From Gammaproteobacteria bacterium (GTDB lineage Bacteria > Pseudomonadota > Gammaproteobacteria > Burkholderiales > Rhodocyclaceae), in contig JARFTZ010000060.1 in NCBI GenBank assembly GCA_029289235.1, forward strand, positions 85,425-149,424: a stretch of DNA of 64,000 bases. Direction: 5' to 3'. Below the pieces are notes generated by a model, which saw nothing but the letters and a program-made list of their open reading frames with translations, had not been told where the DNA came from and did no database searches. Made by a program: the position numbers and the translations under genes. Below, one piece after another: positions 1-8,847 of the stretch (the stretch's first letter is position 1; every line of letters begins with the position of its first letter).

Positions 1-110
1 TCAGCTACCGCGAATGCCGCGTGCGCTACTCCACCCACGCCATCGGCGGACTGTCGGAAAACGACTTCATCTGCGCGGCGAAGATCGACGCCCTGATAGC
101 CCCTGTCTGA
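1..110 (+). CDS. phhB: 4a-hydroxytetrahydrobiopterin dehydratase, C-terminal fragment cut by window edge
   Basis: The reading frame starting at base 3 runs open to a TGA at 108-110 and gives 35 residues. The pattern [13 protein letters not shown] followed by an AAKIDAL helix matches the C-terminal strand and helix of pterin-4-alpha-carbinolamine dehydratases (DCoH/PhhB), where a TTHD..GGLT..D motif is conserved. The enzyme dehydrates the 4a-hydroxy pterin made by phenylalanine hydroxylase. The N-terminal two thirds, including the catalytic histidines, lie outside the window. The call rests on this short C-terminal signature alone. The 269 bp downstream hold no gene I can support. Confidence 0.7.
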   Translation, partial: SYRECRVRYSTHAIGGLSENDFICAAKIDALIAPV

Positions 111-379
111 AAGCCGTCGTCGAGCGACTCGTTCCCGCCGCCCGGCGAAACCCTTTGTCCTTCATACGCGCGGGCGGAAGACACCTTCAGCCCCCGGTTT
201 TTGCCCTTATTGCGGCAATTCCCGATTCCGGCTTGGCGGCGAAACGGTTAAAATCGCGCGGATTGAAATGACAGCTCTTCCGTGGCCATTGCCAGCAGTC
301 CTCGACAAGCCTGTATGCAAATGTGATCACGGCGGTTTCCGTCCACACCGGAACCGGCTTTTTGTCACCCAATCATTGA

Positions 380-688
380 ATGACACCCATGAAAACTCTC
401 GAAACAGGCTGTTTCATCATCATCGGACGGACGACATCAGGCAAGCCCTTCCGGCCAAGCGACTGGGATCATCGCCTGTGCGGCGCTCTCTCGCTGTTCA
501 ACCAGGGGAAGCTCGAATATTCCAGAAGCGTGATGCCCATTCAGCATGACTTGGGCAAGGCGGTCTATGTCGACGGCTCGCTCAAGGAATCAAATCCGGC
601 AATGTGGAAATTCGTCCTCGGCTTTGCCCAGGACAATGAGATGCAAATCGAGTGGCCGGACATCTGCCCGCTCCCCAGGCGCGACTGA
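380..688 (+). CDS. DUF3579 domain protein
   Basis: A 102-residue protein with the DUF3579 pattern: an N-terminal strand (CFIIIG), then GKPFRPSDWDHRLCG, a short polar stretch, and a C-terminal LGFAQDNEMQIEWP segment. The family is small, cytoplasmic, largely betaproteobacterial and has no assigned function, so none is given. No signal peptide or membrane segment is visible. A second in-frame ATG at 389 is an equally possible start because neither has a strong ribosome binding site. The gene stands alone, convergent with the CBS-domain gene 55 bp downstream. Confidence 0.75.
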   Translation: MTPMKTLETGCFIIIGRTTSGKPFRPSDWDHRLCGALSLFNQGKLEYSRSVMPIQHDLGKAVYVDGSLKESNPAMWKFVLGFAQDNEMQIEWPDICPLPRRD

Positions 689-743
689 GCCACGCCCCCT
701 ATCGGCTTTACATGGAAAAAGGCTCAACCCCCACGTTTGGGAA

Positions 744-1211
744 TCAAGCGTCCTTTTCTGGCCAATCCTTGATATAAGCCTTCAGAACCCGGTTTTCCAG
801 GGTTCGTTCTTCCAGAACGGCCTTGGCGATATCACGCAGCGAGATGACACAGACCAGGGTCTTGCCATCCATCACCGGAACATAGCGCGCCTTGTTGTCC
901 AGCATCAGCCGGCGCAGTGTATCGACATCCATGTCAAGCGTGGCCATCGGCGGATTGGCGAACATCGCCTCATGGACGAATATTTCGAGAATCGGCGGCG
1001 TCGGGCCGGTATAGCGCTCCTTGAGTCTCCGCGCCAGAATCTCGATGACTTCACGGAACGTCAGCATGCCAACGACTTCGCCGCCGTCGATAACCACCAC
1101 GGCACCGATATCATTCTCATCCATGAGGCTGATCGCCTCGGCGATCGGCGCATTCGGGCTCACCGTAAACAAGGCACCCTCTTTGAGATTGACTATTTCC
1201 CTGACGTTCAT
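744..1211 (-). CDS. CBS-domain pair protein
   Basis: The 155-residue product (from the ATG at 1211) consists of two CBS domains. The first spans about residues 8-65 (SLMDENDIGAVVVID, then GMLTFREVI) and the second about 85-145 (RLMLDNKARYVPVMDG, then VISLRDIAKAV). Stand-alone CBS pairs usually bind adenine nucleotides and regulate a partner; no catalytic domain is fused here. A longer reading from 1256 is open, but GGAG five bases before the ATG at 1211 fixes the start. It is monocistronic, and no neighbour identifies a partner. Confidence 0.85.
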   Translation of the reverse strand: MNVREIVNLKEGALFTVSPNAPIAEAISLMDENDIGAVVVIDGGEVVGMLTFREVIEILARRLKERYTGPTPPILEIFVHEAMFANPPMATLDMDVDTLRRLMLDNKARYVPVMDGKTLVCVISLRDIAKAVLEERTLENRVLKAYIKDWPEKDA

Positions 1212-1433
1212 ATCCACTCCAATTCGGTTCTGGTGTCTCTGGACTTGTCTCCGCAAAACGAGCCCCCGGCTCGCGATAATAACAGCATTGAAAAATACGG
1301 CCTAGAACGTTGACGATTCGTCGACGATTTTCCAGCCCCCGAATCACTCCATGCATATTGGACTCCGGCACTGTCGCCCCGCCGAATGCCGGGGCTCCGC
1401 CGAAGTCCGATATCACGGACTCAGGCTGCTACC

Positions 1434-2264
1434 CTAAAGGCCGAGCACCTTCGCCGGATTAGCCTTGGTCATCCGGTCGACCTCGGCCTGCGGCACGCCA
1501 GACTGCAACAGGAAATCGATGTATTCGGCCAGCGCCTCGCTCCACACCGGATTCTCGACCTGGCCACCGTCGGTCGCAACGATCGTCGACTCGAAACCGA
1601 GCGCCTCCATCGCATCGAGATTGCGGCGGAAGTTCTTGTCGTACTTGCCGCCGACGTTTCGCGCGTAGCAACGCTCGAAGAAGACATCGAATTGCGCAAG
1701 GCGCTTCTGGTCGTCGATCGACATGTCGACGGTCATCCACTCGGGATGATTGACGACGATCTTCCTGACGCCCTGCTTCCGCGCCTCTTCCACCACGATC
1801 AAGGATTCCAGCGGAGTCAGGTGGCCGGTCGCCAGCGCGACATCAGCCTCGGCGACCATCTTCAGGATCGGCAGCAGCGCCGGGACGACCTTGCCATCGA
1901 CGACCGTTTCGACGCCGTCGCTCTTGCCCTGCCGCTTTCGCTCGTTGGCTGAAAACGACGTCGGCAGCCAGACAAACTTCGCCCCGAGTTTGATCGCGGT
2001 CTCTGCAGCGATGGGATTGATCCCGCCGACGTGCGGATTGAGCACGATGCCGCCGAAGACCTCGATCCCCGGCACCGCCACGCGGGCCATCGCCGCGCGG
2101 TCCATGGTAGTGACGAGGTGCGACTTGATGACAATCGCGCGCGCGCCAACCCGCCTGGCCTCGGTCGCGAGTTCAATATCGTTCAGGCGCCGTACGCGGA
2201 TATCGGGATTGGTGTGGATATGGATGTCGATGACGCCCTGCAACAATTTTTCCGTATTAGCCAT
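1434..2264 (-). CDS. DUF6282 family metal-dependent hydrolase-like protein
   Basis: A 276-residue cytoplasmic protein with an amidohydrolase-like metal-site layout: HIHTNPD near residue 15, a central LATGHL, then VNHPEWM and a late VATDGG. These match the DUF6282 family of putative TIM-barrel hydrolases. The substrate is unknown. It lies 10 bp downstream of the MatC-like permease on the same strand, so transporter and hydrolase probably form one operon handling the same compound, perhaps a dicarboxylate-like or amide substrate. The divergent GntR gene is the likely regulator. Family confidence is good; the role is inferred. Confidence 0.75.
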   Translation of the reverse strand: MANTEKLLQGVIDIHIHTNPDIRVRRLNDIELATEARRVGARAIVIKSHLVTTMDRAAMARVAVPGIEVFGGIVLNPHVGGINPIAAETAIKLGAKFVWLPTSFSANERKRQGKSDGVETVVDGKVVPALLPILKMVAEADVALATGHLTPLESLIVVEEARKQGVRKIVVNHPEWMTVDMSIDDQKRLAQFDVFFERCYARNVGGKYDKNFRRNLDAMEALGFESTIVATDGGQVENPVWSEALAEYIDFLLQSGVPQAEVDRMTKANPAKVLGL

Positions 2265-2274
2265 ATGTCGCTCC

Positions 2275-3579
2275 CTAGAAAATGAAGATCAGCGCGCCGG
2301 TGAGCAGGAAGGCGGCAACGAAGCCGATCGGCACGGCGCGGAACAGCAACTGCGGGAACAGTTCGTTACGCCCTTCTTCCGTCGCACAAGAACCGAGCAC
2401 CAGACTGCCGCCGGAGGAAAACGGCGAGATCGCCGAGGCTTGCGCACCGACCACGATGCAGACGAACAACAGCATCGGATCGAAACCGCTGGACGCTGCC
2501 AGTGCCGGGACGAGCGGGAACAGCGCCGGCGTGACCACCCCGAGCGTGCTCGAAAACAGCGACATGATCGCCGCGACCACGCACATGGCGAAAGGAACGA
2601 GGTACGCCGGCAGGCTGGTACCGATCCAGGAGGCCAAAAGCTTGATCGTGCCGGCCTTGATCGCCACCGAAATGAGCATCCCGACGCCGCAGATCATCAC
2701 CAGCGTCGCCCACGGGACCATCGCCAGCACCTTCTTTTCGTCTCCGAGTTTCAGCAGCAGAGCAATCACGGTGAACACACTGGCCACCAGCCCGATGTCC
2801 ATCTTCGAATTGACAAAAGTGATCAGCTTGCTGTCCGGCAGGGCCATGTGCAGCAGCGGCGCGGCGAGGACGATGCCCATCATCAGGGCGATCAGGAACA
2901 ACGTCGTTTTCTGGTTCTTGTCGAACGGCTCCGGGCGTTGCGAAAGGGATACCGCGCCGCCGCTCATCGAGCGCTTGTGATCGGTGAAGAAGATCAGCGC
3001 GCCGAGGACGACGAACGGGACGACCATGGTGCTGGCGAAAATGCCGATCGAATTGACGAAGGCCGTGTCCGGCGAAATGCCGGCGTTGGTCATCAACCCG
3101 CGGAAGATCAAGCCGCTCTGGCTGGCCATGAAGTTGGCACCGGCCAGCGCGCCATAGTTCACCGCCATCGCGCCGACCATCTTGCCCATGCCCGTTTTTT
3201 CGCAGAGCAGCAGCGTGATCGGCGCCATGAACGCCAGCACGGTGTAGAAGCCGGCGCCCATTCCGGCGATCAGCGTCGCCGCCAGGAACACTGCGAACGG
3301 CAGCATGTGCGGGAATTTGCGACAGCCATACATCAGATGGCCGGCGAGCTTTTCCAGCGTGCCGTTGACCAGCGCAAAGTTATAGAACAAAGAAACGGCG
3401 AAGATGACGAAGAAGATGCTGATGGGCCACATCTTCACCACCTCCGGCGCCTTCAGATCGAGCACGAAGCACCCGATGATGTAGGCGAAGGCAATCGCGA
3501 AAAAGCCGGTGTTGATCTTCGTCTTGTAACCCAGCGCGATCGAAACCACGATCGCTGCTACCACGATCATACTCATCAT
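2275..3579 (-). CDS. MatC-like / SLC13-type dicarboxylate permease
   Basis: The 434-residue protein is almost wholly hydrophobic with roughly 12 membrane segments. The N-terminal half (GYKTKINTGFFAIAFAYIIG) resembles the N-terminal domain of the malonate/dicarboxylate carrier MatC. The C-terminal half ends in paired hydrophobic hairpins with ISPFSSGGSL, typical of ion-transporter-superfamily carriers. GGGAG eight bases upstream supports the ATG at 3579; a longer reading to 3744 would run through the regulatory palindrome region. It is the first gene of a two-gene operon with the DUF6282 hydrolase. The substrate is not readable from sequence. Confidence 0.75.
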   Translation of the reverse strand: MMSMIVVAAIVVSIALGYKTKINTGFFAIAFAYIIGCFVLDLKAPEVVKMWPISIFFVIFAVSLFYNFALVNGTLEKLAGHLMYGCRKFPHMLPFAVFLAATLIAGMGAGFYTVLAFMAPITLLLCEKTGMGKMVGAMAVNYGALAGANFMASQSGLIFRGLMTNAGISPDTAFVNSIGIFASTMVVPFVVLGALIFFTDHKRSMSGGAVSLSQRPEPFDKNQKTTLFLIALMMGIVLAAPLLHMALPDSKLITFVNSKMDIGLVASVFTVIALLLKLGDEKKVLAMVPWATLVMICGVGMLISVAIKAGTIKLLASWIGTSLPAYLVPFAMCVVAAIMSLFSSTLGVVTPALFPLVPALAASSGFDPMLLFVCIVVGAQASAISPFSSGGSLVLGSCATEEGRNELFPQLLFRAVPIGFVAAFLLTGALIFIF

Positions 3580-3744
3580 GACGATTTCTCCCTTTGTAGA
3601 GATGACAACTGCACGCACAGAGCGGCCACCGACGCGCAAAAGACAATGCCGCGTAGTCGACCGGATTTTCTGGAGGAACACAAACTGGAGGAACGCAATT
3701 ACGGTTTTTGTTTTCCCGCAGGAGCGGGAACCACCGCTATTCAT

Positions 3745-3764
3745 CTAGTCATATATATGACTAG
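3745..3764. promoter_or_regulatory. Perfect 20-bp palindrome in divergent promoter, probable GntR operator
   Basis: CTAGTCATATATATGACTAG is a perfect inverted repeat, followed at 3762-3771 by a second small palindrome TAGATATCTA. The AT-rich block sits between the MatC-like gene (leftward) and the GntR regulator (rightward), where an autoregulatory operator is expected. The assignment to this GntR protein is an inference from position and symmetry. Confidence 0.6.
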
Positions 3765-3876
3765 ATATCTAATCGTAAGCAGCGGCGCTCCGAGTGTCAA
3801 CCAGGATTTCCCGACATGGACGAAATCGCATCCTGCGGCTAGAGTTGTCACCCTTCAGTGATCTCTGGATGGTTGT

Positions 3877-4614
3877 ATGAATTCCGGCAAGCTGGCACAC
3901 GACGCACGCCTTCCGCTTTACCAGCGATTGCGCGACGAGATGGTGGAGAAGATCACCGCCGGGGAATGGCGCCCGGACCAGGCGATCCCCACGGAAGCGG
4001 AACTGACCAGGACCTACGGCGTGGCCATCGGCACGGTCAGGAAGGCCGTCGACGTCCTCGTCGCCGAAGGCTTGCTGGAGCGCAGCCAGGGCCGCGGCAC
4101 CTTCATTCGCCGCCCGAGCTTCGACGCCTCGCTGTTCCGCTTCTTCCGCCACCTCACCAGCGAGGGCGGGCGCAAGATTCCCGAAGGGCGGGTATTGGCG
4201 CGAACTGTTGAAACGCCACCCGAACAAGTGGCAACGGCACTGGGGCTGAGCACGAAATCAAAAGCGATCCGCCTCGACCGCCTGCGGCTGATCGACGGCC
4301 TGGTCGTCCTCGTCGAGGAGATCTGGTTGCCGAAGTCTCGTTTCGCCGCCTTGCTCGACGTGGAACTCGCCGACTTCGACGACCTGCTCTACCCCTTCTA
4401 CGAATCGCGCTGCGGGCAGGTCATCGCCTCAGCCAGGGAAACGCTGACTGTCGATGCGGCCAACGCGAAAATCGCCAAGGCACTGGGCATTGATGAAGGC
4501 AAGCCGGTCGTCGTCGTCGAGCGCCTGGCTCTCGGATTCGACCGCAAACCGCTGGAGTGGCGCCGCTCGCACGGCGCAGCCGACACCTTCCGCTACCAGG
4601 TCGATATCTGCTGA
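3877..4614 (+). CDS. GntR-family regulator, HutC/UTRA type
   Basis: 245 residues. The N-terminal winged helix (about 10-78) has the GntR pattern PLYQRLRDEMVEKI, then IPTEAELTRTYGVAIGTVRKAV and GRGTFI. The rest is a UTRA ligand-binding domain with RLRLIDGLVVLVEEIWLP and a closing FRYQVDI strand. Proteins of this type repress catabolic operons and release DNA on binding a pathway metabolite. It is divergent from the MatC-like/DUF6282 operon, with a 20-bp palindrome between them, and probably controls that operon and itself. Confidence 0.88.
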   Translation: MNSGKLAHDARLPLYQRLRDEMVEKITAGEWRPDQAIPTEAELTRTYGVAIGTVRKAVDVLVAEGLLERSQGRGTFIRRPSFDASLFRFFRHLTSEGGRKIPEGRVLARTVETPPEQVATALGLSTKSKAIRLDRLRLIDGLVVLVEEIWLPKSRFAALLDVELADFDDLLYPFYESRCGQVIASARETLTVDAANAKIAKALGIDEGKPVVVVERLALGFDRKPLEWRRSHGAADTFRYQVDIC

Positions 4615-4642
4615 TAGCGACCGGGGAGCAATACGCTCCGAA

Positions 4643-5911
4643 CTAGCGAATCAGGAAGGCGAGCATCGCCACACAGGTCGGCGGCAGCGCGAAGAGGAAC
4701 AGCCGCACCGGACTCACGGCCTGATCCCGGAACGAGCTCTTCAGGATCGAAAGACCGGCGGGGTTGGGCGCATTGGCGATGACCGTCAAGCCGCCGCCCG
4801 TGACCGCCCCGGCGACCAGGGCGTACTTGAATTCCGCGCTGACGCCCGAGACCAGCGAGCCCAGGTAGGTCAGCGCCGCATTGTCGGTAATCGCCGTCAG
4901 ACCGGTCGAGATGAAGTAGATCAGCATCGGCGAAACATCCGCCAGCGCCTGCTCCAGCCACCACTTCTGCAATCCGCCGAGAGTCACCAGCCCGGCAAGG
5001 AAAAACGATACCAGCAGGGCTTCGCGGAGGAAAAGCTTCTCGTGCTGATGGCGCTTGTAGGCCTCGGTAAAGCCGAGAAACAGCAGAAAAATGCCGAGAA
5101 AGATCACCGGATGATGTGAAAAGAACACGACGCCGGCCATGAACAGGAGATGAATCGCGCTAACCACGAGCGGCGGAGCATTTTTCACATCCTCCTTGAT
5201 CCGCGCCTTGACCAGCAGGTCATTGCGGAACAGCCAGGTAATTCCCGCCGCGTTGATCAGCACGGCAATCGCCGCCCGCCAACCGAATTGCGTGAGCATG
5301 AACAGCGTATCCCAGTTCCATTTGCCGGCCACCATCAGCACGGGCGGCGCGGCAAAGTTGGTCAGGGTGCCACCGATGGAAATATTGACGAACAGCACGG
5401 CCAGGGTGGCGTACTTCATCCGCTCGGTCAGGTTGCTCTTGAAGTAAACATCACGCAACAGCAAGGCGGCGAGCGTCATGGCGCCGGGCTCGGTAATGAA
5501 CGACCCGAACAGGGGAACCAGGCTCAGGCAGAGAAAATAGAAGGCCTGCTCCTTCGGCACCGGCATCAGCCGTGCCACCCCCTCGACGGACGACTGTACG
5601 GCGCTCAATACCGGACGCGTCGAGGCAATGACCATGATCGCCAGTACGAACATCGGCTCGGTGTAGTTCAGCCCATCGAGGTAGTTGATCACCGTGGTCG
5701 AGTCGATGGTGATGTACAGGATCGCCATCAGCGCGAACGCCCAGAAGCCGAAGACCACCTCGACTTCGCCGAGCAGATGCCAAAGACCGGCATGCTGAGG
5801 CTGAACCCGCGCCATGCGCGCGAAAATCTTCGTCGAAAACGTATGCGCCACCGCGATCGCGAAAACTACGGTGGCAACGCACTCCATCGTGTTCGGGCCA
5901 AACAGGTCCAT
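4643..5911 (-). CDS. Putative Na+/H+ antiporter
   Basis: 422 residues with 10-12 predicted membrane helices. Conserved stretches such as SFITEPGAMTLAALLLRD, NISIGGTLTNFAAPPVLMV and STGLTAITDNAALTYLGSLV identify the putative Na+/H+ antiporter family of the ion-transporter superfamily. The Asp/Asn-rich broken helices are the usual ion-binding sites of such carriers. The gene is monocistronic, convergent with the GntR gene. Its 5' leader contains stable hairpins (5950-6014), which suggests RNA-level control. Confidence 0.82.
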   Translation of the reverse strand: MDLFGPNTMECVATVVFAIAVAHTFSTKIFARMARVQPQHAGLWHLLGEVEVVFGFWAFALMAILYITIDSTTVINYLDGLNYTEPMFVLAIMVIASTRPVLSAVQSSVEGVARLMPVPKEQAFYFLCLSLVPLFGSFITEPGAMTLAALLLRDVYFKSNLTERMKYATLAVLFVNISIGGTLTNFAAPPVLMVAGKWNWDTLFMLTQFGWRAAIAVLINAAGITWLFRNDLLVKARIKEDVKNAPPLVVSAIHLLFMAGVVFFSHHPVIFLGIFLLFLGFTEAYKRHQHEKLFLREALLVSFFLAGLVTLGGLQKWWLEQALADVSPMLIYFISTGLTAITDNAALTYLGSLVSGVSAEFKYALVAGAVTGGGLTVIANAPNPAGLSILKSSFRDQAVSPVRLFLFALPPTCVAMLAFLIR

Positions 5912-5949
5912 AAAAAGCTCCCAATCCAGAAAACGGGTTACATCAACCG

Positions 5950-6014
5950 CCCTGCCGGCTGACAGGGTACGACCGTCCCCAACCGTCGGGGGTGTTGGTT
6001 CGTTAGCACACCCC
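5950..6014 (-). promoter_or_regulatory. Structured 5' leader of the Na+/H+ antiporter gene
   Basis: In the antiporter transcript this leader can form GGGGTGT/ACACCCC (5989-5995 with 6008-6014, 12-nt loop) and then CCCTG/CAGGG (5950-5967). An alternative CCCC/GGGG pairing overlaps the first stem. Two mutually exclusive stems directly before an ion antiporter gene are compatible with a cation-sensing riboswitch or an attenuator. I cannot match it to a known class by eye. Confidence 0.35.
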
Positions 6015-6061
6015 GTTCCGTTGCGCGGCCTTGCGAAAATCCTGCGTGTTTCTTACCGAGG

Positions 6062-6135
6062 TCGGCGAAAGCTCCCTGTCGCCGAGAACACGTCCCCTAA
6101 AAGGCCCCAAGACAGCCCACAATGAGGTTTTAGGG
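6062..6135. other. Two inverted repeats in the 486-bp gap before the nitroreductase gene
   Basis: TCGGCGA/TCGCCGA (6062-6068 and 6079-6085) forms a 7-bp stem. CCCTAAAA/TTTTAGGG (6095-6102 and 6128-6135) forms an 8-bp pair. The stretch after these is AT-rich (6136-6300) compared with its surroundings and probably holds promoters for the flanking divergent genes, but no clear -35/-10 pair stands out. No ORF here is credible. Confidence 0.4.
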
Positions 6136-6397
6136 ACAAATTAACGATGTTTTATTTTTCTGCATTATGAAACAACTTTTCTCAATGCGGGAAACTAATG
6201 GCTGTTCAAAATTGTGTCAACCGAATTTTCACCAGTTGCCGCACGAGTTCGATTCATAAATAAGCCCAGATAATCAGAACCCTAGAAATTTCTCAACCAC
6301 CCGGATCAGCACTCATGCCAACACCCGGCACGCCGGCGCACATGACGGTCTGGCGGGTAAAATGCCGGCTTTCACTGATAACTGAGAGACCGCCTCG

Positions 6398-7090
6398 ATG
6401 TCCGCCCCACACGCTTCCGCCACCTGGCAAGCCTTCAGCCAACTAATCAACGCCCGCCGCTCGATGCGCGGCTACCTGCCGAAGCCCGTCGAGCGCAGCC
6501 TCATCGAAGAAGTCCTCACCCTCGCCTCCCGCTCCCCATCCGGCACCAACACCCAGCCCTGGCGCGTACACGTCCTCACCGGCGACGCACTCGACCGCGT
6601 CGTACAGGCCGTATGTACGGCCTACGATGCCGAACCGAACCGCTGCGATTCGGTGATCTACAGCAACCTCGACAACGAGCCCTATCTGTCGCGCAAGCGC
6701 ACTCTCGGCAAGGCCATGTATGGTCTGATGGGCATCGGCAAGGGCGACACCGCCGCCATGCTCGCCCAGCGCCGGCGCAACTTCGAATTCTTCGGCGCCC
6801 CGGTCGGCCTCATCGTCACCGTCGACAAGGCGCTCGGCGTCGGCAGCTGGCTCGACACCGGCATGTTCATGCAGTCGCTGATGCTCGCCGCCAAGGCCAG
6901 GGGCCTCGACACCTGCCCGCAAGGCTTCTGGGTGCAGTACGAATCGGTCGTCGCCGAAGCCATCGGTCTGCCGGAAAACGAGCGCCTGGTCAGCGGCATC
7001 GCCCTTGGCTACGCTGACCCGAACGTGCCGGAAAACGCCCTGAACACCGAACGCGCCGCACTGAAAGAATTCGCCGTCATCCACGACTAA
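6398..7090 (+). CDS. Nitroreductase-family FMN oxidoreductase
   Basis: 230 residues with the nitroreductase layout. RRSMRGYLPKPV near residue 21 is the N-terminal FMN phosphate-binding arginine motif. SRSPSGTNTQPWRVHVLTG at about 45-63 is the classic flavin-binding segment. A C-terminal GIALGYADPNVPEN completes the FMN site. Such enzymes are FMN-dependent, NAD(P)H-using reductases of nitro groups, quinones or enones. A tautomerase-family gene follows 9 bp downstream behind its own AAGGAG, so the two are likely co-transcribed and may act on the same aromatic or enone compounds. Confidence 0.88.
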   Translation: MSAPHASATWQAFSQLINARRSMRGYLPKPVERSLIEEVLTLASRSPSGTNTQPWRVHVLTGDALDRVVQAVCTAYDAEPNRCDSVIYSNLDNEPYLSRKRTLGKAMYGLMGIGKGDTAAMLAQRRRNFEFFGAPVGLIVTVDKALGVGSWLDTGMFMQSLMLAAKARGLDTCPQGFWVQYESVVAEAIGLPENERLVSGIALGYADPNVPENALNTERAALKEFAVIHD

Positions 7091-7099
7091 GGAGCCACC

Positions 7100-7288
7100 A
7101 TGCCCACCATGCACATTGAACTCTTCGCCGGCCGTAGTCCCGAACAAAAGAAGGAACTCGTCGAAGCGCTGACCAGGGAAACCTGCCGCGTCCTCGGCTG
7201 TGCACCGGGTGCCGTCGACATCATTCTGATCGACGTCGAACGGCATAACTGGGCGACGGGCGGGAAGATGTGGTCCGAGCAGTCTTAG
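7100..7288 (+). CDS. 4-oxalocrotonate tautomerase family protein
   Basis: This 62-residue protein is the usual length for a 4-oxalocrotonate tautomerase-like subunit. It begins Met-Pro, so the N-terminal proline base is present after Met removal. SPEQKKELVEALTRE and the strand VDIILIDVERHNWATGG match the family fold. AAGGAG overlaps the stop of the nitroreductase gene, indicating translational linkage. No aromatic ring-cleavage genes are nearby, so the substrate is unknown. Confidence 0.8.
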   Translation: MPTMHIELFAGRSPEQKKELVEALTRETCRVLGCAPGAVDIILIDVERHNWATGGKMWSEQS

Positions 7289-7466
7289 CATCCGAAACAG
7301 CACAACATCCTGGCAAATCCGCCAACGCTGTTCCGGAGTTGCAAGGATCCTGCATGCTCATCCGAAAACCTGAGATCAAAACCGCACGAGCCTAACGGCA
7401 GTTCGCTTCGCAGACTGCTTGCTGATCTACAGAACAACCTGATCTCAGGCGAGTCGCAGAAACCCA

Positions 7467-7907
7467 ATGACCGATTTCGCCGCCTATTCCGGCCTCTTCT
7501 CCGCCGCCCTGCTCGCCGCGACGCTGTTCCCGGCGCAGTCGGAACTGGTGCTCGCCGGCCTGCTGGTGGCGGGAAACCAGCCACCCTGGGCGCTCGTCGC
7601 GATGGCCACCGTCGGCAACGTGCTGGGCTCGACGATCAACTGGGGGCTCGGACGTTACCTTGAGCATTTTCAGGACCGGCGCTGGTTTCCGGTCAAGCCT
7701 GGGTCGCTGCACAAGGCGGAGCGGTGGTATCACCGCTATGGCCGCTGGTCGCTGCTGCTGAGTTGGGCTCCGTTCATCGGCGATCCGCTGACGCTGGTGG
7801 CCGGCGTCCTGCGCGAGCCGTTTCCGTCGTTCATCGTCATCGTCACGCTGGCCAAGCTGGGGCGTTACCTCGTGCTGGCGGCCATCACCCTGCAGTGGTT
7901 CACGTAA
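7467..7907 (+). CDS. DedA/YqaA-type small membrane protein (VTT domain)
   Basis: 146 residues with three to four hydrophobic segments and the pattern of YqaA-like DedA relatives: an N-terminal FPAQSELVLAGLL helix, then TVGNVLGSTINWGLGRY, a cytosolic RRWFPVKPGSLHKAERWYHRYG loop, and SWAPFIGDPLTLVAGVLR. DedA proteins are implicated in lipid-carrier flipping and envelope homeostasis. The hydroxyacid reductase gene starts 16 bp downstream, but no functional link is evident. Confidence 0.8.
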   Translation: MTDFAAYSGLFSAALLAATLFPAQSELVLAGLLVAGNQPPWALVAMATVGNVLGSTINWGLGRYLEHFQDRRWFPVKPGSLHKAERWYHRYGRWSLLLSWAPFIGDPLTLVAGVLREPFPSFIVIVTLAKLGRYLVLAAITLQWFT

Positions 7908-7923
7908 TCTTGCGAGGACGCTC

Positions 7924-8847
7924 ATGCTCTACCTCTATACCCTCGACCAGCCCGAACGCTACCTGCACCTGCTGCGGCAGACGTTGCCCGATGAAGCCGT
8001 CGCCTGCTGGCCGCAGGAGGTCGACGCCGCGGCGGTGACGCACGCCGCCGCATGGGCGCCGCCGGCCGGATTCTTCGCCCGTTTCCCCAACCTGCACACG
8101 GTGTTCGTGATGGGCGCCGGGGTCGACAAGCTGCTGCAGCGGACGGACGTACCGGACAACGTGACGCTGATCCGCCTGACCGACGCCGGCATGGCGCAGC
8201 AGATGACCGAGTATTGCCTCTACGGCGTGCTGCACTACCAGCGGCAGATGGACCGCTACGCCCGGCAGCAGCAGGAGCGCTTGTGGAATCCGCTTGATAC
8301 GCGGCTGGCGCGCGATGTACGCGTCGGCATCCTCGGCCTCGGGGAGCTGGGCGGCAAGGTGGCGCTGGATTTGGCGCGACTCGGCTATCGCGTCGCCGGC
8401 TGGAGCCGGCGGCCACGCCAGCTCGAAGGCGTCCGCTGCCTGCATGGCGAGGCCGGACTGCGCGAATTGCTGCCACAGACCGACGTGCTGTTCTGCGTGC
8501 TGCCGTCGACGCCGGAAACCAGGCATGTGCTCGACGCCGAAACGCTCGCGCTGCTGCCCGCCGACGCCGCGCTGATCAACGCCGGACGCGGCTCGCTGAT
8601 CGACGAAGCCGCGCTGCTCGCCCGGCTGGATGCCGGAGCACTGCGCTTCGCGTTGCTCGACGTCTTCGCCGAAGAGCCGTTACCGCCGACGCATCCGTTC
8701 TGGAATCACCCGCGCGTGATCATCACCCCGCACGTCGCCGCCGACACGGTGCCGGAGGACGCAGTCCAACAGATCGCCGCCAACCTGCATGCGCAGGCGG
8801 CGGGGCTGCCACTGAACGGAGTCGTCGACCGGGACTGCGGTTACTGA
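7924..8847 (+). CDS. ghrA: Glyoxylate/hydroxypyruvate reductase A-like 2-hydroxyacid dehydrogenase
   Basis: 307 residues of the D-2-hydroxyacid dehydrogenase family, GhrA subgroup. The NAD(P) Rossmann motif GILGLGELGG is at 135-144. The catalytic Arg lies in NAGRGSLID, the Glu in DVFAEEPLP and the His in ITPHVAADT. The N-terminal half lacks the extra regulatory domains of SerA. GAGGA precedes the ATG. The 3' end overlaps the convergent sdhL-like gene by 7 bp. It reduces glyoxylate, hydroxypyruvate or related 2-keto acids; the physiological substrate is not fixed by context. Confidence 0.85.
   Translation: MLYLYTLDQPERYLHLLRQTLPDEAVACWPQEVDAAAVTHAAAWAPPAGFFARFPNLHTVFVMGAGVDKLLQRTDVPDNVTLIRLTDAGMAQQMTEYCLYGVLHYQRQMDRYARQQQERLWNPLDTRLARDVRVGILGLGELGGKVALDLARLGYRVAGWSRRPRQLEGVRCLHGEAGLRELLPQTDVLFCVLPSTPETRHVLDAETLALLPADAALINAGRGSLIDEAALLARLDAGALRFALLDVFAEEPLPPTHPFWNHPRVIITPHVAADTVPEDAVQQIAANLHAQAAGLPLNGVVDRDCGY

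Noticed and set aside
1750..3861. 703-codon plus-strand open frame across the DUF6282 and MatC-like genes
   Set aside because: It is the antisense shadow of two real genes; its translation is low-complexity Arg/His/Asp-rich with no domain.
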